Assembly (NCBI GenBank): GCA_049890115.1
Contig: JBMHCC010000046.1
Location: 1 to 64,000 of the forward strand
DNA: 64,000 bases
Direction: 5' to 3'
DNA from: UBA685 sp049890115
GTDB lineage: Bacteria > Pseudomonadota > Alphaproteobacteria > Puniceispirillales > Puniceispirillaceae
The notes beneath the pieces were generated by a model. It was not told the origin of the DNA, searched no databases, and saw only the letters and a list, made by a program, of their open reading frames with translations. Position 1 is the stretch's first letter, and each line of letters starts with the position of its first letter. The translations under genes were made by a program, and so were the position numbers. Shown here piece after piece: positions 18,139-27,148 of this stretch.

Positions 18139-18369
18139 TTATTGGCTTGCAACGCGCAAGCGTCGTCTTGTTTTGCGAGGCGCAAGGCCTGTTGCGGCCT
18201 GGCGGCGTTCTGAGAGGGTGGCAAGAAGGTCGCGTTGTTCACCAGCATTCATTCTAGTCCAGCCAGCAATTTCCGCCCTTGTGCGATAACAGCCTGCACA
18301 AGCCCCTGTTGTCGGGTCAATTTGGCAGATGCTAATGCAAGGTGATGTAATCTGCTCTTCATTCATCAT
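18139..18369 (-). CDS. DUF1289 family small Cys-rich protein
   Basis: A 76-residue protein with the DUF1289 signature: PCISICQIDPTTGACAGCYRTRAEI, then WTRMN and ALR-like LLATLSERR. The four conserved Cys (C-x3-C...C-x2-C) suggest binding of a metal or iron-sulfur cluster. Function is unknown. It lies between the DJ-1-like gene and the methyltransferase gene, all on the minus strand. Confidence 0.85.
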   Translation of the reverse strand: MMNEEQITSPCISICQIDPTTGACAGCYRTRAEIAGWTRMNAGEQRDLLATLSERRQAATGLAPRKTRRRLRVASQ

Positions 18370-18416
18370 CTGATGCTCACCCTATCATAGGTAACATTTT
18401 ACCGAAGCGTATTTTA

Positions 18417-18935
18417 TTAGGCAGCTTGCTCTTCTTCAGAGGCATTCACGATTGCCGCCATCATAGCAAGAGCTTCTGGCAAAGAGGCGCCATCTTTTGA
18501 TCTTACCACACTGGCTTTGGTATCAATGGCTTTGCTATCATCAAAATCAGATGCCTTGGCCGGCGCATCAACCATGGCCAGCAAATCAGCAGCTTCATCA
18601 ATCACCAAAACAGCCATATCTTCACGCAAGAAAGCACGCAAAATACGCAATGCATGAGGCTCTTCTGCTAATGCTGCAATATGTTTTGCACCGCCTGGGA
18701 TGATAAGACCATCATAGTCAATGGCTAATGTTTCAGACAGAACCGCATCAACTGGATAGGCCATGCCAAAGCTGCCATTATTGGTTCCGTTAACAAGGCC
18801 AGATTTGTTTGACACAACTTTCAACCATGCATTATTGACCATCATTGATTTTTGAATATTGATGAACTGTGTTTCATCGAAACCAGCAGAAACCATGATT
18901 GCCATTTTCTTAGCTGAAAGCGAATGCTGCGCCAT
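18417..18935 (-). CDS. DJ-1/PfpI-like (catalase C-terminal domain-like) protein lacking the nucleophile Cys
   Basis: A 172-residue single-domain protein of the class I glutamine-amidotransferase-like superfamily: KKMAIMVSAGFDE, the DYDGLIIPGGAKHI strand-loop, and the nucleophile-elbow region MAVLVIDEAADLL. In active PfpI/DJ-1 proteins the elbow reads like ICHGP; here Cys and His are replaced by Asp113 and Glu114. This resembles the inactive domain at the C terminus of large-subunit catalases (HPII). Catalysis is therefore unlikely. The DUF1289 gene follows 47 bases downstream. Confidence 0.75.
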   Translation of the reverse strand: MAQHSLSAKKMAIMVSAGFDETQFINIQKSMMVNNAWLKVVSNKSGLVNGTNNGSFGMAYPVDAVLSETLAIDYDGLIIPGGAKHIAALAEEPHALRILRAFLREDMAVLVIDEAADLLAMVDAPAKASDFDDSKAIDTKASVVRSKDGASLPEALAMMAAIVNASEEEQAA

Positions 18936-19179
18936 TGAACAAAATCTCCTGTTAAAACATCATAATCTGTTATCTCAGCAACAGCGAAACCATCTGTGAT
19001 GTCGCACTCAAATCATCAAACAAGCATGCTTCTGATTTAGTGTTTTCAACCTATTGCTAAAGATTACCCGCACAATTTCATGGCAGGTTAGCTGAACACA
19101 AGATGGCTGATAATCATCACCGTCTCGCTACTTTGACCGTGATATACAACAAAGGCTTTATAATTGGCAAGCCTGATTA

Positions 19180-20871
19180 TCAGGCTGAGACATTTTGCAT
19201 CTGCCGAAAGCGACGAAAGCGCAAAAATAGTAGCACTTTAACAATGCAAAATAGCATCAAGGGCAGACAAATCTGCATCATAGCGGCTATGGCTGCTGGC
19301 CCTCTAGCACCACTGGCTGCCTGTGTCACAGCTTCGATTGTGATGGTGTTGATGCGACCTGCCCCTGCAAATAAACTTGGCAGATATAGCGCAACAGACA
19401 CAGCCACCCCAATCAGAAAGGCACTGGCAAAACTATAAGCCAGCATTGGCAGCCTGACAGTGAAAAAACATTGTAAATTGGTTTTGCCAAGAGTCCGCGC
19501 CAATAATAAATAACGCCTATCAAAATTGCGATAAGCAGGTGCCATTACAAGCCAGCTATAGGGCAAAATATAAATGACATGAAGCCAGATGACCGTGCCA
19601 AATCTGCCATCAAGATAGGCATAGCTTAGGCCAACCTGCAGGCCAAATAACAATGATATTTGCGGAATTAATAGCGGGATAAATAATAAGCCTGTGATGT
19701 GTGTCATCTGCCTCTTGGATAGTGATTTGCGCTCTAGCCATAGCACACAAATACAAAGCGCTAGCAAACTAGCTGATATCGCAATGATAAGACTATCCCA
19801 AAAAACAGCCCCAAAGGCGGCATCACTTTGCCAGTGATACAAGCTGAATTGTGCTGGCAAAGCATCTGGAAACCGCCAATGACGTGAACAAGCCCATAAA
19901 AATATCGCGAAAAGCCCCAGGATGAGTGCCGCAAATTTTACTGCCAACCCATAAAAAGGTAGAAGGCATAAGGGTTGAAGCAAGCCAAGGCGCATGCCGC
20001 TATTTCTGGCAGTTTTAATCACACCTCCTGCCAGCTTTTCAATGCCAAACCACAAGCAGATTGCCACAATGATAATCACACATTGGCACAAAGCGGCTGC
20101 TGATGCTGAAAGGCGCCTTGCCAAATCAGGATCTTCAAAACCTTGTAGGATCAAAATCGCAAGAGGTGGCGGCAATGTTGGCCCCAAAATCAATGTCATA
20201 TCCACCACTGACAGGGCAAAGGCAAGCACCGCAAATAGGGGCAGGCGGATTAATTTATATAATTGCGGCCAAATCAAATAGAGCCAGATACTGACAGGTT
20301 GATAACCCAAAGACGCGCCTAATTTTAAGGTATCATCAATGGCAAATCGCCTGCTTTGCGCCAGCGTAATAAACAGTAAAAAGGGAATTTCCTTCATCAT
20401 CAAACCAGCGATTAAAACCGCGCCTGACTGATCTGGCACAATGCCAAAAGCTGGCGGCCTGAGCCAGCCTGTGATCTCTGGCGAAATCAGACGCACCAAC
20501 CAGCCAGATGGTGCCAGCAAAAATAAAATGGCAATCGCAATCGTGGAATGAGGAAGCGCAATTAAAGGCCCGCTTAACACTCTAAACCAACGCATAATGA
20601 CACTATTGCGGCTTTGCTGAAAGCCGATGGCCAGAATGATAAAGACAGCCACAACCGATAATAATGTCGCCACCATGCCGATTAATAATGATGACATCAG
20701 AGCCGGCAGAGCCTGTGGCTCTGATAAAAATGATGTTATGGCAGATAGCTGAAATTCATCATATCCCAATGCAGGGAAAAAGCTAAAAGCTGGCAGGATT
20801 ACCCCTGCCAGCCCCATAAATATGGGCACACTAAAACCCAAAACTGCCAAAGCGGCGATGATTTGAATCAT
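19180..20871 (-). CDS. ABC transporter permease, duplicated (YnjC-like)
   Basis: A 563-residue membrane protein with about 12 hydrophobic segments in two homologous halves. Each half carries a cytoplasmic EAA-type loop (KLGASLGYQPVSIWLYLIWP in the first, LLARTLGKTNLQCFFTVRLP in the second), as in YnjC, ThiP and FbpB-type fused permeases. It follows the YnjB-like binding protein gene by 74 bases. The substrate is not known; YnjBCD of E. coli is itself poorly defined. A 17-base hairpin (19170-19186) straddles the stop codon. Confidence 0.85.
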   Translation of the reverse strand: MIQIIAALAVLGFSVPIFMGLAGVILPAFSFFPALGYDEFQLSAITSFLSEPQALPALMSSLLIGMVATLLSVVAVFIILAIGFQQSRNSVIMRWFRVLSGPLIALPHSTIAIAILFLLAPSGWLVRLISPEITGWLRPPAFGIVPDQSGAVLIAGLMMKEIPFLLFITLAQSRRFAIDDTLKLGASLGYQPVSIWLYLIWPQLYKLIRLPLFAVLAFALSVVDMTLILGPTLPPPLAILILQGFEDPDLARRLSASAAALCQCVIIIVAICLWFGIEKLAGGVIKTARNSGMRLGLLQPLCLLPFYGLAVKFAALILGLFAIFLWACSRHWRFPDALPAQFSLYHWQSDAAFGAVFWDSLIIAISASLLALCICVLWLERKSLSKRQMTHITGLLFIPLLIPQISLLFGLQVGLSYAYLDGRFGTVIWLHVIYILPYSWLVMAPAYRNFDRRYLLLARTLGKTNLQCFFTVRLPMLAYSFASAFLIGVAVSVALYLPSLFAGAGRINTITIEAVTQAASGARGPAAIAAMMQICLPLMLFCIVKVLLFLRFRRFRQMQNVSA

Positions 20872-20945
20872 CTATTAACCCTATCACTTAGCTATCTGAT
20901 ACAGATGAAACCCTAGCATAGAACCTATGACAGGCATCTTGTTTT

Positions 20946-22163
20946 TTACTGTCCAGATGCAAAGCGCCTTTTCCATTCTGCTTCTAATGCTGGCACCCAG
21001 CTTGGATGCGGTTCTGGCAATGTTTTTGCCAGCTCAGCAGGTGATAAAGTGGCAATCCCTTTTGGCAAGGCAGCAAAAGCTGCTTTATCTTTAGCCGCTA
21101 ATTTTGCCTGAGATAGCACCGATGGATCACCCCAAATTGCAGGGTCTGCTTTGCGAATTTGCGCCTCTGGTGACATCATAAAATCAGCTGTTAGCTTTGC
21201 CGCTGCCACTGACCCGCTATTAAAGGGGATAGCCAGAAAATGCACATTCGCAATCGTGCCATCTTGATGAATATAAGAGCGCACACTATCGGGTAATTGG
21301 CCTTGTGCAATCGCTGATGAGGCATCTGCTGGATTAAAGGCGATATAGATATCAAGCTCGCCATCTGCCAGAAGCTGGCGCATAGCTGGATAATTTTGCG
21401 GATAGGCTTTGCCGCCACGCCATAAATCTGGCGTTATTCTGGCAAGATAATCCCATAAAGGTGCTGTGACAGCGTCAAAATCAGCTTCGCTAACTGGCTG
21501 ATATAATGCCTCATTCTGTTCTGTTAGCTCTGTTAAAATCTGCTTTAAAAAAGACACGCCGATAAAATCAGGTGGCTGTGGATAGGTGAAACGACCAGGG
21601 TTGTTGGCAATATATTGTGCCAAAGCCTCAGCTGAGTCTGGCGGTGTCGTCAGATAGGTTTTATCATAGAAAAACACAAGCTGTGCGCGCCCCCATGGTG
21701 CTTCAAGACCATCTGTTGGCACTGCAAAATCAAGGGCGATTGCTGGCAATTCTGCCTCATCTGTATAGGCCCAGCTTGGCAATGATGTGACCCAATCACT
21801 ATCTTGAAGCAAATCAGCACGCTTCATCGCAGCAAAATTTTCGCCATTGACCCACAATAAATCAACAGAGCCATCATCATCACGCCCTGCTGTTTTTTCA
21901 GCCAGAATGCGTGAAATCGCAGCAGCGGTATCGGTTAATTTCACATGTTCTAGGGTGATGCCGTAGCGATCATTCAGCTGGTCACCTGCCCAGCTGATAT
22001 AGGCGTTAATTTTATCATCACCGCCCCAGGCATTAAAATAAACTACCTGACCTTTTGCTTGGCTCTGCAATTCAGCAAAATTATCTTGTGCTAAAGTTGG
22101 CTGAGCAGCCAGAAATGCTGTCACTAAAAGTGGCAATCTTGCCACGTTAGCGCTTTTCTTCAT
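20946..22163 (-). CDS. ABC transporter substrate-binding protein (YnjB-like)
   Basis: A periplasmic binding protein of about 405 residues. The chosen start (MKKSANVARLPLLVTAF) gives a clean Sec signal peptide with cleavage after AQPTLA; the open frame continues upstream to 22238 but adds an implausible N terminus. The mature part begins FAELQSQAKGQVVYFNAWGGD, and conserved segments include NGENFAAMK, PWGRAQLVFFYD and PQNYPAMRQLLADGELDIYIAFNPADA, typical of YnjB. It is the first gene of a minus-strand pair with the permease; the ATPase is on the opposite strand ~1 kb away. Confidence 0.87.
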   Translation of the reverse strand: MKKSANVARLPLLVTAFLAAQPTLAQDNFAELQSQAKGQVVYFNAWGGDDKINAYISWAGDQLNDRYGITLEHVKLTDTAAAISRILAEKTAGRDDDGSVDLLWVNGENFAAMKRADLLQDSDWVTSLPSWAYTDEAELPAIALDFAVPTDGLEAPWGRAQLVFFYDKTYLTTPPDSAEALAQYIANNPGRFTYPQPPDFIGVSFLKQILTELTEQNEALYQPVSEADFDAVTAPLWDYLARITPDLWRGGKAYPQNYPAMRQLLADGELDIYIAFNPADASSAIAQGQLPDSVRSYIHQDGTIANVHFLAIPFNSGSVAAAKLTADFMMSPEAQIRKADPAIWGDPSVLSQAKLAAKDKAAFAALPKGIATLSPAELAKTLPEPHPSWVPALEAEWKRRFASGQ

Positions 22164-22414
22164 GCCAATCAGATATGAGATGAATGACAGTTTCTTTGCG
22201 AGATGAAAAACCATGTTAGTGCTTTCCTTTTTGACCAATAGACCAATAGATATTTAGTATCTGGATAGATCCGTTATGACTTACTAGGCATCATTTACAC
22301 TTTTGAACAAGTCAAAAATGATAACAGGCCCAAGCCTTCAGGATGACTATATTTTGATGAAAGCATCAGACAGCATAACAGAATGAGAGTGGCTGGTGAT
22401 ATCGGATTGTCTGA

Positions 22415-23239
22415 ATGGTAAAAGGTCATATTCTAAAGTCTTTACCTCCCGAAGCAAGGATGTGGGTTTACCTTGCACTAGTGCTCTTTTTAAATGGGTG
22501 TGGCGGCAGCAGTACATCTCCAGAAAACCGGTTGCTGGCCGTCACACCTATTTTGCTAGATGCGCCAAATAGCGATTATATTTATGACAGCTTTATTGAT
22601 TTTGATGGCGCCTTGGCTGTCGGCTATGCGATAAATGTCAATACAGGTGAATTGCTGATTCTATCACCAGATGATAGCTTGCCTGATTTTTTATCAAAAC
22701 AACCTGATCCCCTTGCCAGCCTTCCTATTTTTGCACATGAGGCGACACCCTATGGTGCGTTGGCACATCTGCGTCATCAAATAGGGGCTGGCAACACCCC
22801 GCCATCAGCTGGCCTTAATCTGATTAGCCAGTATGATCCGGGGCATTTTTTTCTGTGGGGTCTGCAAGGTCCAGCACCAGAGGTGGCAACGAATTACCTG
22901 CTTGAGACACAATATTATTGTGCCCATTGTGTTGAGACATCTAATAGCGCAACTAGCTATCTGAGTGTCAATCCGCTAACAGCAAGCGCGCAAATGCGTA
23001 TGACAACAAATGAGCTGGCTATCACTTTGCCATTACAGCTATCAGATGAGATGCTTATCGCTGATTATGATAGCTCTGCTGTTAGTATCAGACAAAATGA
23101 TGTGCCAAAGGATGATGCAATCTGGCACGCATTTGGTAATTTTTTTGGTCCCTCTGCTGAACAGGCTGGGTTGCTATTTTCTCTATCTTATGATGATCAG
23201 ATTATCTCAGCAGCAGGCATTGGCAGTGCCATCCCATAA
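22415..23239 (+). CDS. Lipoprotein with a TbpB-like C-terminal motif
   Basis: A 274-residue protein with a lipoprotein signal: positive N region, hydrophobic MWVYLALVLFL and lipobox LNGC (Cys29) followed by GGSSTS. The C terminus contains GNFFGPSAEQAGLLFSL, then ISAAGIGSA, which resembles the G-x-FxGPxAxExGGxF signature of transferrin-binding-protein-B-like beta-barrel lipoproteins. Such lipoproteins are often exposed on the cell surface by Slam proteins, and a Slam-like barrel is encoded at ~35-37 kb. It lies 68 bases upstream of the ABC ATPase gene, on the same strand. The function is inferred from one motif only. Confidence 0.6.
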   Translation: MVKGHILKSLPPEARMWVYLALVLFLNGCGGSSTSPENRLLAVTPILLDAPNSDYIYDSFIDFDGALAVGYAINVNTGELLILSPDDSLPDFLSKQPDPLASLPIFAHEATPYGALAHLRHQIGAGNTPPSAGLNLISQYDPGHFFLWGLQGPAPEVATNYLLETQYYCAHCVETSNSATSYLSVNPLTASAQMRMTTNELAITLPLQLSDEMLIADYDSSAVSIRQNDVPKDDAIWHAFGNFFGPSAEQAGLLFSLSYDDQIISAAGIGSAIP

Positions 23240-23307
23240 AATAGCGTTTTTATTTGCTTTTCACTAAAATTATATAAAACAGCTTCTGCAAAAATCCTAA
23301 CTAAGCT

Positions 23308-23955
23308 ATGAAGATAGCCATGTTATCTTTATCTGATGTATCATTGCGCTGGCAGCGTGAGGGCTATTTATTACAGAATTTTTCACTAGCGGTGCAATCT
23401 GGTGAAATTGCGGTTTTGCAAGGCCCAAGCGGCTGCGGAAAATCAACCTTATTATCAGTTATCGCTGGCACGAATGCACCCTCATTAACTGTCTCAGGTG
23501 AGGTGATGTTAAATGGCAAGTCTATCTTGGGATTGCCTGCTGAACAGCGTCATATCGCGATTTTATTTCAAGAAGCGCTGTTATTTCCGCATTTAACCAT
23601 AGCAGATAATCTTGGCTTTGGCCTGCCAGCTGGCTTATCGCGAAAGGCGCGTCATGATGCGATAAATGATGCGCTGCAAAAAGCTGATATGGCACAATTT
23701 GCAGATGCTGACCCAGCGACATTATCTGGTGGCCAGAAAGCACGTATTGCGATGATGCGCGCTATGCTATCTTCACCAGAGGCCTTGCTAATGGATGAGA
23801 GTTTTGCCAGCCTCGACCCGCATTTACGCCAACAATTTGGACGATTTGTGTCAGAAGAAGTGCGTAGCCGTGCTATCCCTGCCTTGCTGATATCACATCA
23901 TGAAGATGATAAGGAATTCGCCACAGGCCCTGTTATTCACTGGCCAACCTCATAA
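23308..23955 (+). CDS. ABC transporter ATP-binding protein (YnjD-like)
   Basis: A 215-residue ABC ATPase with Walker A GPSGCGKST, Q-loop LFQEALLFPHL, signature LSGGQKAR and Walker B ALLMDESFASLDP, ending with the switch His (ISHHEDD). The short form without a C-terminal regulatory domain fits YnjD. It most likely powers the YnjB/YnjC-like importer encoded divergently nearby. An alternative start at 23320 (MLSLSDVSLRW) gives a more usual N terminus. Confidence 0.9.
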   Translation: MKIAMLSLSDVSLRWQREGYLLQNFSLAVQSGEIAVLQGPSGCGKSTLLSVIAGTNAPSLTVSGEVMLNGKSILGLPAEQRHIAILFQEALLFPHLTIADNLGFGLPAGLSRKARHDAINDALQKADMAQFADADPATLSGGQKARIAMMRAMLSSPEALLMDESFASLDPHLRQQFGRFVSEEVRSRAIPALLISHHEDDKEFATGPVIHWPTS

Positions 23956-24195
23956 AATAATGCGGAATTCTATCGTTGAATGGTGCCATTTTTTAGCATG
24001 AAAATAGGCCTGAAATGACCTGCTATTACCAGCTATGAATTGATCTAAAACGGCTCTTTCAGCGTAGGTAAGTAACGTTATCAGATTTTGGATAAATCAC
24101 ATATAACAAGAAAAATAACTGGATTAAAAAAGCGATAGCTGATATCGCCAACACGCAAGTAACGCCTCTAGTGACAACGGCAAAAGGGTAGAATC

Positions 24196-24828
24196 ATGAC
24201 CCCATATGATACGATTGAAAAATTGAACGAAGAACAAACAGCCGGTGTAGTAGAAACACAAAAGCCAAGCCGCGCCGAAGCAGAAGCAGCGGTTGCGACA
24301 TTGCTGCGTTGGGCAGGTGATGACCCATCACGTGAAGGCCTGCTTGATACACCAGCGCGTGTTGTGCGCTCTTATGAAGAATTCTTTGCTGGCTATGGCG
24401 AAGACCCGCATGCCATGCTTGCCCGTACCTTTGAAGAGGTGGAGGGGTATCAAGATATGGTGATGCTGCGTGATATCGACATGCAGTCTCATTGTGAACA
24501 TCACATGGTGCCAATTAACGGTAAGGCTCATATTGCCTATTTACCAGATAGACGCGTGGTTGGTATCTCCAAATTAGCACGTGTGATGAATAGCTATGCA
24601 AGACGCTTGCAAACACAAGAAACAATGACAGCGCAAATTGCAAATTGCATCCAGCAAGCCTTGCAACCAAAAGGGGTCGCTATCATGGTTGATGCGGCTC
24701 ATGAATGCATGACCACAAGAGGCGTGAAAAAGCATGGCGTATCTATGGTCACCACGCAATTCACAGGCGCCTTTTCAGATGATGCTGATTTGCGTGAACG
24801 CTTTTATCGCCAAATTGGCCTTAGATAA
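24196..24828 (+). CDS. folE: GTP cyclohydrolase I
   Basis: A 210-residue enzyme converting GTP to dihydroneopterin triphosphate, the first step of folate synthesis. Zinc ligands are Cys100 and His103 (SHCEHHMVP) and Cys171 (HECMTTRG). Other family motifs: DDPSREGLLDTPARV, GISKLARV and RRLQTQETMTAQIA. AGGG lies 8 bases before the ATG. It stands alone; folB and folD are elsewhere in the window. An 8-bp perfect hairpin surrounds the stop codon (24818-24836). Confidence 0.97.
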   Translation: MTPYDTIEKLNEEQTAGVVETQKPSRAEAEAAVATLLRWAGDDPSREGLLDTPARVVRSYEEFFAGYGEDPHAMLARTFEEVEGYQDMVMLRDIDMQSHCEHHMVPINGKAHIAYLPDRRVVGISKLARVMNSYARRLQTQETMTAQIANCIQQALQPKGVAIMVDAAHECMTTRGVKKHGVSMVTTQFTGAFSDDADLRERFYRQIGLR

Positions 24829-24836
24829 TCTAAGGC
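24818..24836 (+). other. Perfect hairpin with the folE stop codon as its loop
   Basis: GCCTTAGA (24818-24825) pairs with TCTAAGGC (24829-24836), the loop being exactly the TAA stop codon. No U-run follows (GGCGC...), so it is not a standard intrinsic terminator; it could protect the transcript 3' end or assist termination. Confidence 0.4.
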
Positions 24837-24994
24837 GGCGCTAAAGCGGCACGATAGTGCCTTTATCATTTATGCCAATAGCTTTTAATATCTACCTCTG
24901 GCACAATCTGCTGTTGCTGGACAATATCTGTCTGCCAATTTATATAAGGGCATGAAGGAGCACTGCGCCTATCTCAAGATAGGCCATTGCACTA

Positions 24995-26458
24995 GTGTCT
25001 TTGGATAGCAAAATGCGATTTACACCAGTTTTAAATATTCTTGGCATTTTATTGGCCTTTCTGGCCTGTGCGATGTTATTGCCAATGATGGCTGACTTAC
25101 TGGCAGGCAATGCCAACTGGCAGGCTTTTGCGATATCAGCTTTGGTCACTGGTTTCATTGGTGTTGGTTTGTGGATTGCCAATCACGAAACAGCGAGCTT
25201 TGATCTAGGCTTGCGTCAGGCCTTTTTGCTAACAAATGGTGCTTGGATTTCAATTGGCCTGTTTGGGGCCCTGCCATTTTTATTATCAGATCTAAACTTA
25301 TCTGTTTCTGATGCTGTTTTTGAATCTGTATCAGGCATCACAACCACAGGTTCAACCATTCTGCCAATGATTGAAAAAGCGTCCTCTGGCATTTTATTGT
25401 GGCGTGCGTTGCTACAATGGCTTGGCGGGGTTGGTATTGTTGTGATGGCAATGGCTGTTCTGCCGATGTTATCAGTTGGTGGTATGCAGCTTTTCAAAAC
25501 AGAATCCTATGATTCAGCTGAAAAAGTGATACCACGTGCTACTCAGCTAGCAGGTGGTATTTTCGTTGCCTATACAGCCTTAACAGCGATTTGGGCTTTG
25601 ATGCTTGGCATTGCTGGCATGCCTAGCTTTGATGCGCTAGCACATGCCATGACAACCATCGCCACAGGTGGCTATTCCACTCGCACCCTATCAATAGGCG
25701 CGTTTGATAGCTGGCTTATCGAGGCCATTATCATTGGCGGCATGATTGTTGGCTCTCTGCCATTTGCCCATTATGTGGCGCTTACTCATGGTGGCTGGCA
25801 ACGTTTATTAAAAGACCCACAGGTTCGTTTGTTTTTGGGATTGATGATTATCATCATCTTATTCATCACGATGAATCTGGCAGCCCAAGGCCTTACCGCT
25901 GTTGAAGCCTTTCGCATGGCGAGCTTTAACGCTGTCTCTATTTTGACAGGGACAGGTTATGGGACTGCGAATTTTGCAGCTTGGGGTGGTTTTGCCACAA
26001 CCATTTTGCTGATTTCGATGTTTATTGGTGGTTGTGCTGGTTCGACCACATGTGGTGTGAAGATTTTCCGCCTTCAGGTATTAGCATCCACCATCAAGGT
26101 TCAGATAGCCAGATTATTGCGCCCTCATGGTGTTGTTCTAGCCTATTATAATAAACGGCCTGTTTCTGATTCAGTGATGGATGCCGTGATGGGCTTTTTC
26201 TATCTCTATATTCTATGTTTTGTGATTTTGGCTGCTATTTTGGGATTAACGGGTCTTGATTTTGACACAGCTCTTTCAGGGGCAGCGACAGCGATTTCCA
26301 ATGTTGGCCCTGGCCTTGGTGATATTATCGGCCCAGCTGGTCATTTTGGTGAATTACCAAACCCTGCTAAATGGGCCATGTGTGTTGGCATGATCCTTGG
26401 CCGTCTTGAGCTATTTACCGTGTTGGTGATGTTGCATCCTGGCTTTTGGCGCCGTTAA
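24995..26458 (+). CDS. trkH: TrkH-type potassium uptake protein
   Basis: A 487-residue membrane protein of the TrkH/KtrB family, the ion-conducting subunit of the Trk K+ uptake system. The four pore loops carry the selectivity-filter glycines: GITTTGST, TIATGGYST, ILTGTGYG and ISNVGPG. It needs the cytoplasmic regulator TrkA, which is not in the window. The first start is GTG at 24995; an ATG at 25013 (MRFTPVLNILG) is an equally good alternative. It is convergent with the lipoprotein gene that follows. Confidence 0.93.
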   Translation: MSLDSKMRFTPVLNILGILLAFLACAMLLPMMADLLAGNANWQAFAISALVTGFIGVGLWIANHETASFDLGLRQAFLLTNGAWISIGLFGALPFLLSDLNLSVSDAVFESVSGITTTGSTILPMIEKASSGILLWRALLQWLGGVGIVVMAMAVLPMLSVGGMQLFKTESYDSAEKVIPRATQLAGGIFVAYTALTAIWALMLGIAGMPSFDALAHAMTTIATGGYSTRTLSIGAFDSWLIEAIIIGGMIVGSLPFAHYVALTHGGWQRLLKDPQVRLFLGLMIIIILFITMNLAAQGLTAVEAFRMASFNAVSILTGTGYGTANFAAWGGFATTILLISMFIGGCAGSTTCGVKIFRLQVLASTIKVQIARLLRPHGVVLAYYNKRPVSDSVMDAVMGFFYLYILCFVILAAILGLTGLDFDTALSGAATAISNVGPGLGDIIGPAGHFGELPNPAKWAMCVGMILGRLELFTVLVMLHPGFWRR

Positions 26459-26468
26459 TTGGCATGCC

Positions 26469-27053
26469 TTACGGCAAAATGATACCTTCCATTTCGGCAA
26501 TTTTGGTACGCGCCTGCTCATCAATCAGTGCGATAGCTCTATTGATATTATTTTGCATCGCAATATCATAATCACGCGGGGTTGCCGATTCTGGCAGTGT
26601 TTGCGTTGTTTTGGCAGCGAGCTGCGCTGTGCCTTGATAATTACCAACAGGCTGAATCCATAAAAGCTGTGCTTCGATTGTGACCCTGATACGGCTTTCC
26701 TGATTATCTGATAGCGAATTTAAAAACCCTTCGGCTTTTGGCAGTGCTTCTAGCTGAACACTTGCTTCTGAGATATTTAAAATCAACTCACCAGACCCGC
26801 CTCTTGGCTGCAGCGTATCAGTGGCCCAGTCAATCAGCTTTTGGGATGGGTTAGGGTCTATTTCATGCTCGATAAAAGGGGCTTCTAGCGGCATCAGCCA
26901 ATTATCAATAATTTCCATCCGTCTGGCATTAATCGCCAAAGGTGCATTGGCAGAGCTATCAAAGACAACCAGCTTATCAATAACTGGCTGAGATTGGCAG
27001 GCTGATAGAACAAAAGCTGCCAGCATAGTGAAAAGGACGGAAATTTTGTGCAT
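26469..27053 (-). CDS. Uncharacterised lipoprotein
   Basis: About 194 residues from the chosen ATG (MHKISVLFTMLAAF), which gives a lipoprotein signal with lipobox LSAC (followed by QSQP). The upstream extension to 27101 would bury the signal peptide. The mature part has alternating beta-like stretches (GELILNISEASVQLEAL, SRIRVTIEAQLLWIQP) and a C-terminal helix (AIALIDEQARTKIAEME). No family is recognised with confidence. It lies downstream of hslO on the same strand (95 bases), with a perfect palindrome in the gap. Confidence 0.7.
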   Translation of the reverse strand: MHKISVLFTMLAAFVLSACQSQPVIDKLVVFDSSANAPLAINARRMEIIDNWLMPLEAPFIEHEIDPNPSQKLIDWATDTLQPRGGSGELILNISEASVQLEALPKAEGFLNSLSDNQESRIRVTIEAQLLWIQPVGNYQGTAQLAAKTTQTLPESATPRDYDIAMQNNINRAIALIDEQARTKIAEMEGIILP

Positions 27054-27102
27054 GTTTCCCCTCATATCATCAGTGATGTTATCAAAAACAGCTTTTCGCA
27101 AA

Positions 27103-27116
27103 CTGTGATATCACAG
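27103..27116. promoter_or_regulatory. 14-bp perfect palindrome upstream of the lipoprotein gene
   Basis: CTGTGATATCACAG is a perfect palindrome 50 bases before the lipoprotein ATG and downstream of hslO. It resembles half-sites of CRP/FNR-type operators, but the spacing (TGTGA-N2-TCACA) does not fit CRP (N6). Possible operator; the binding protein is unknown. Confidence 0.3.
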
Positions 27117-27148
27117 AGCCTATCACTGGTAACGAAAAAGCAAAATAG

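Noticed and set aside
22239..22414. TPP riboswitch before the YnjB-like gene
   Set aside because: The conserved CTGAGA and ACCTGATC elements of the thi-box are not present.
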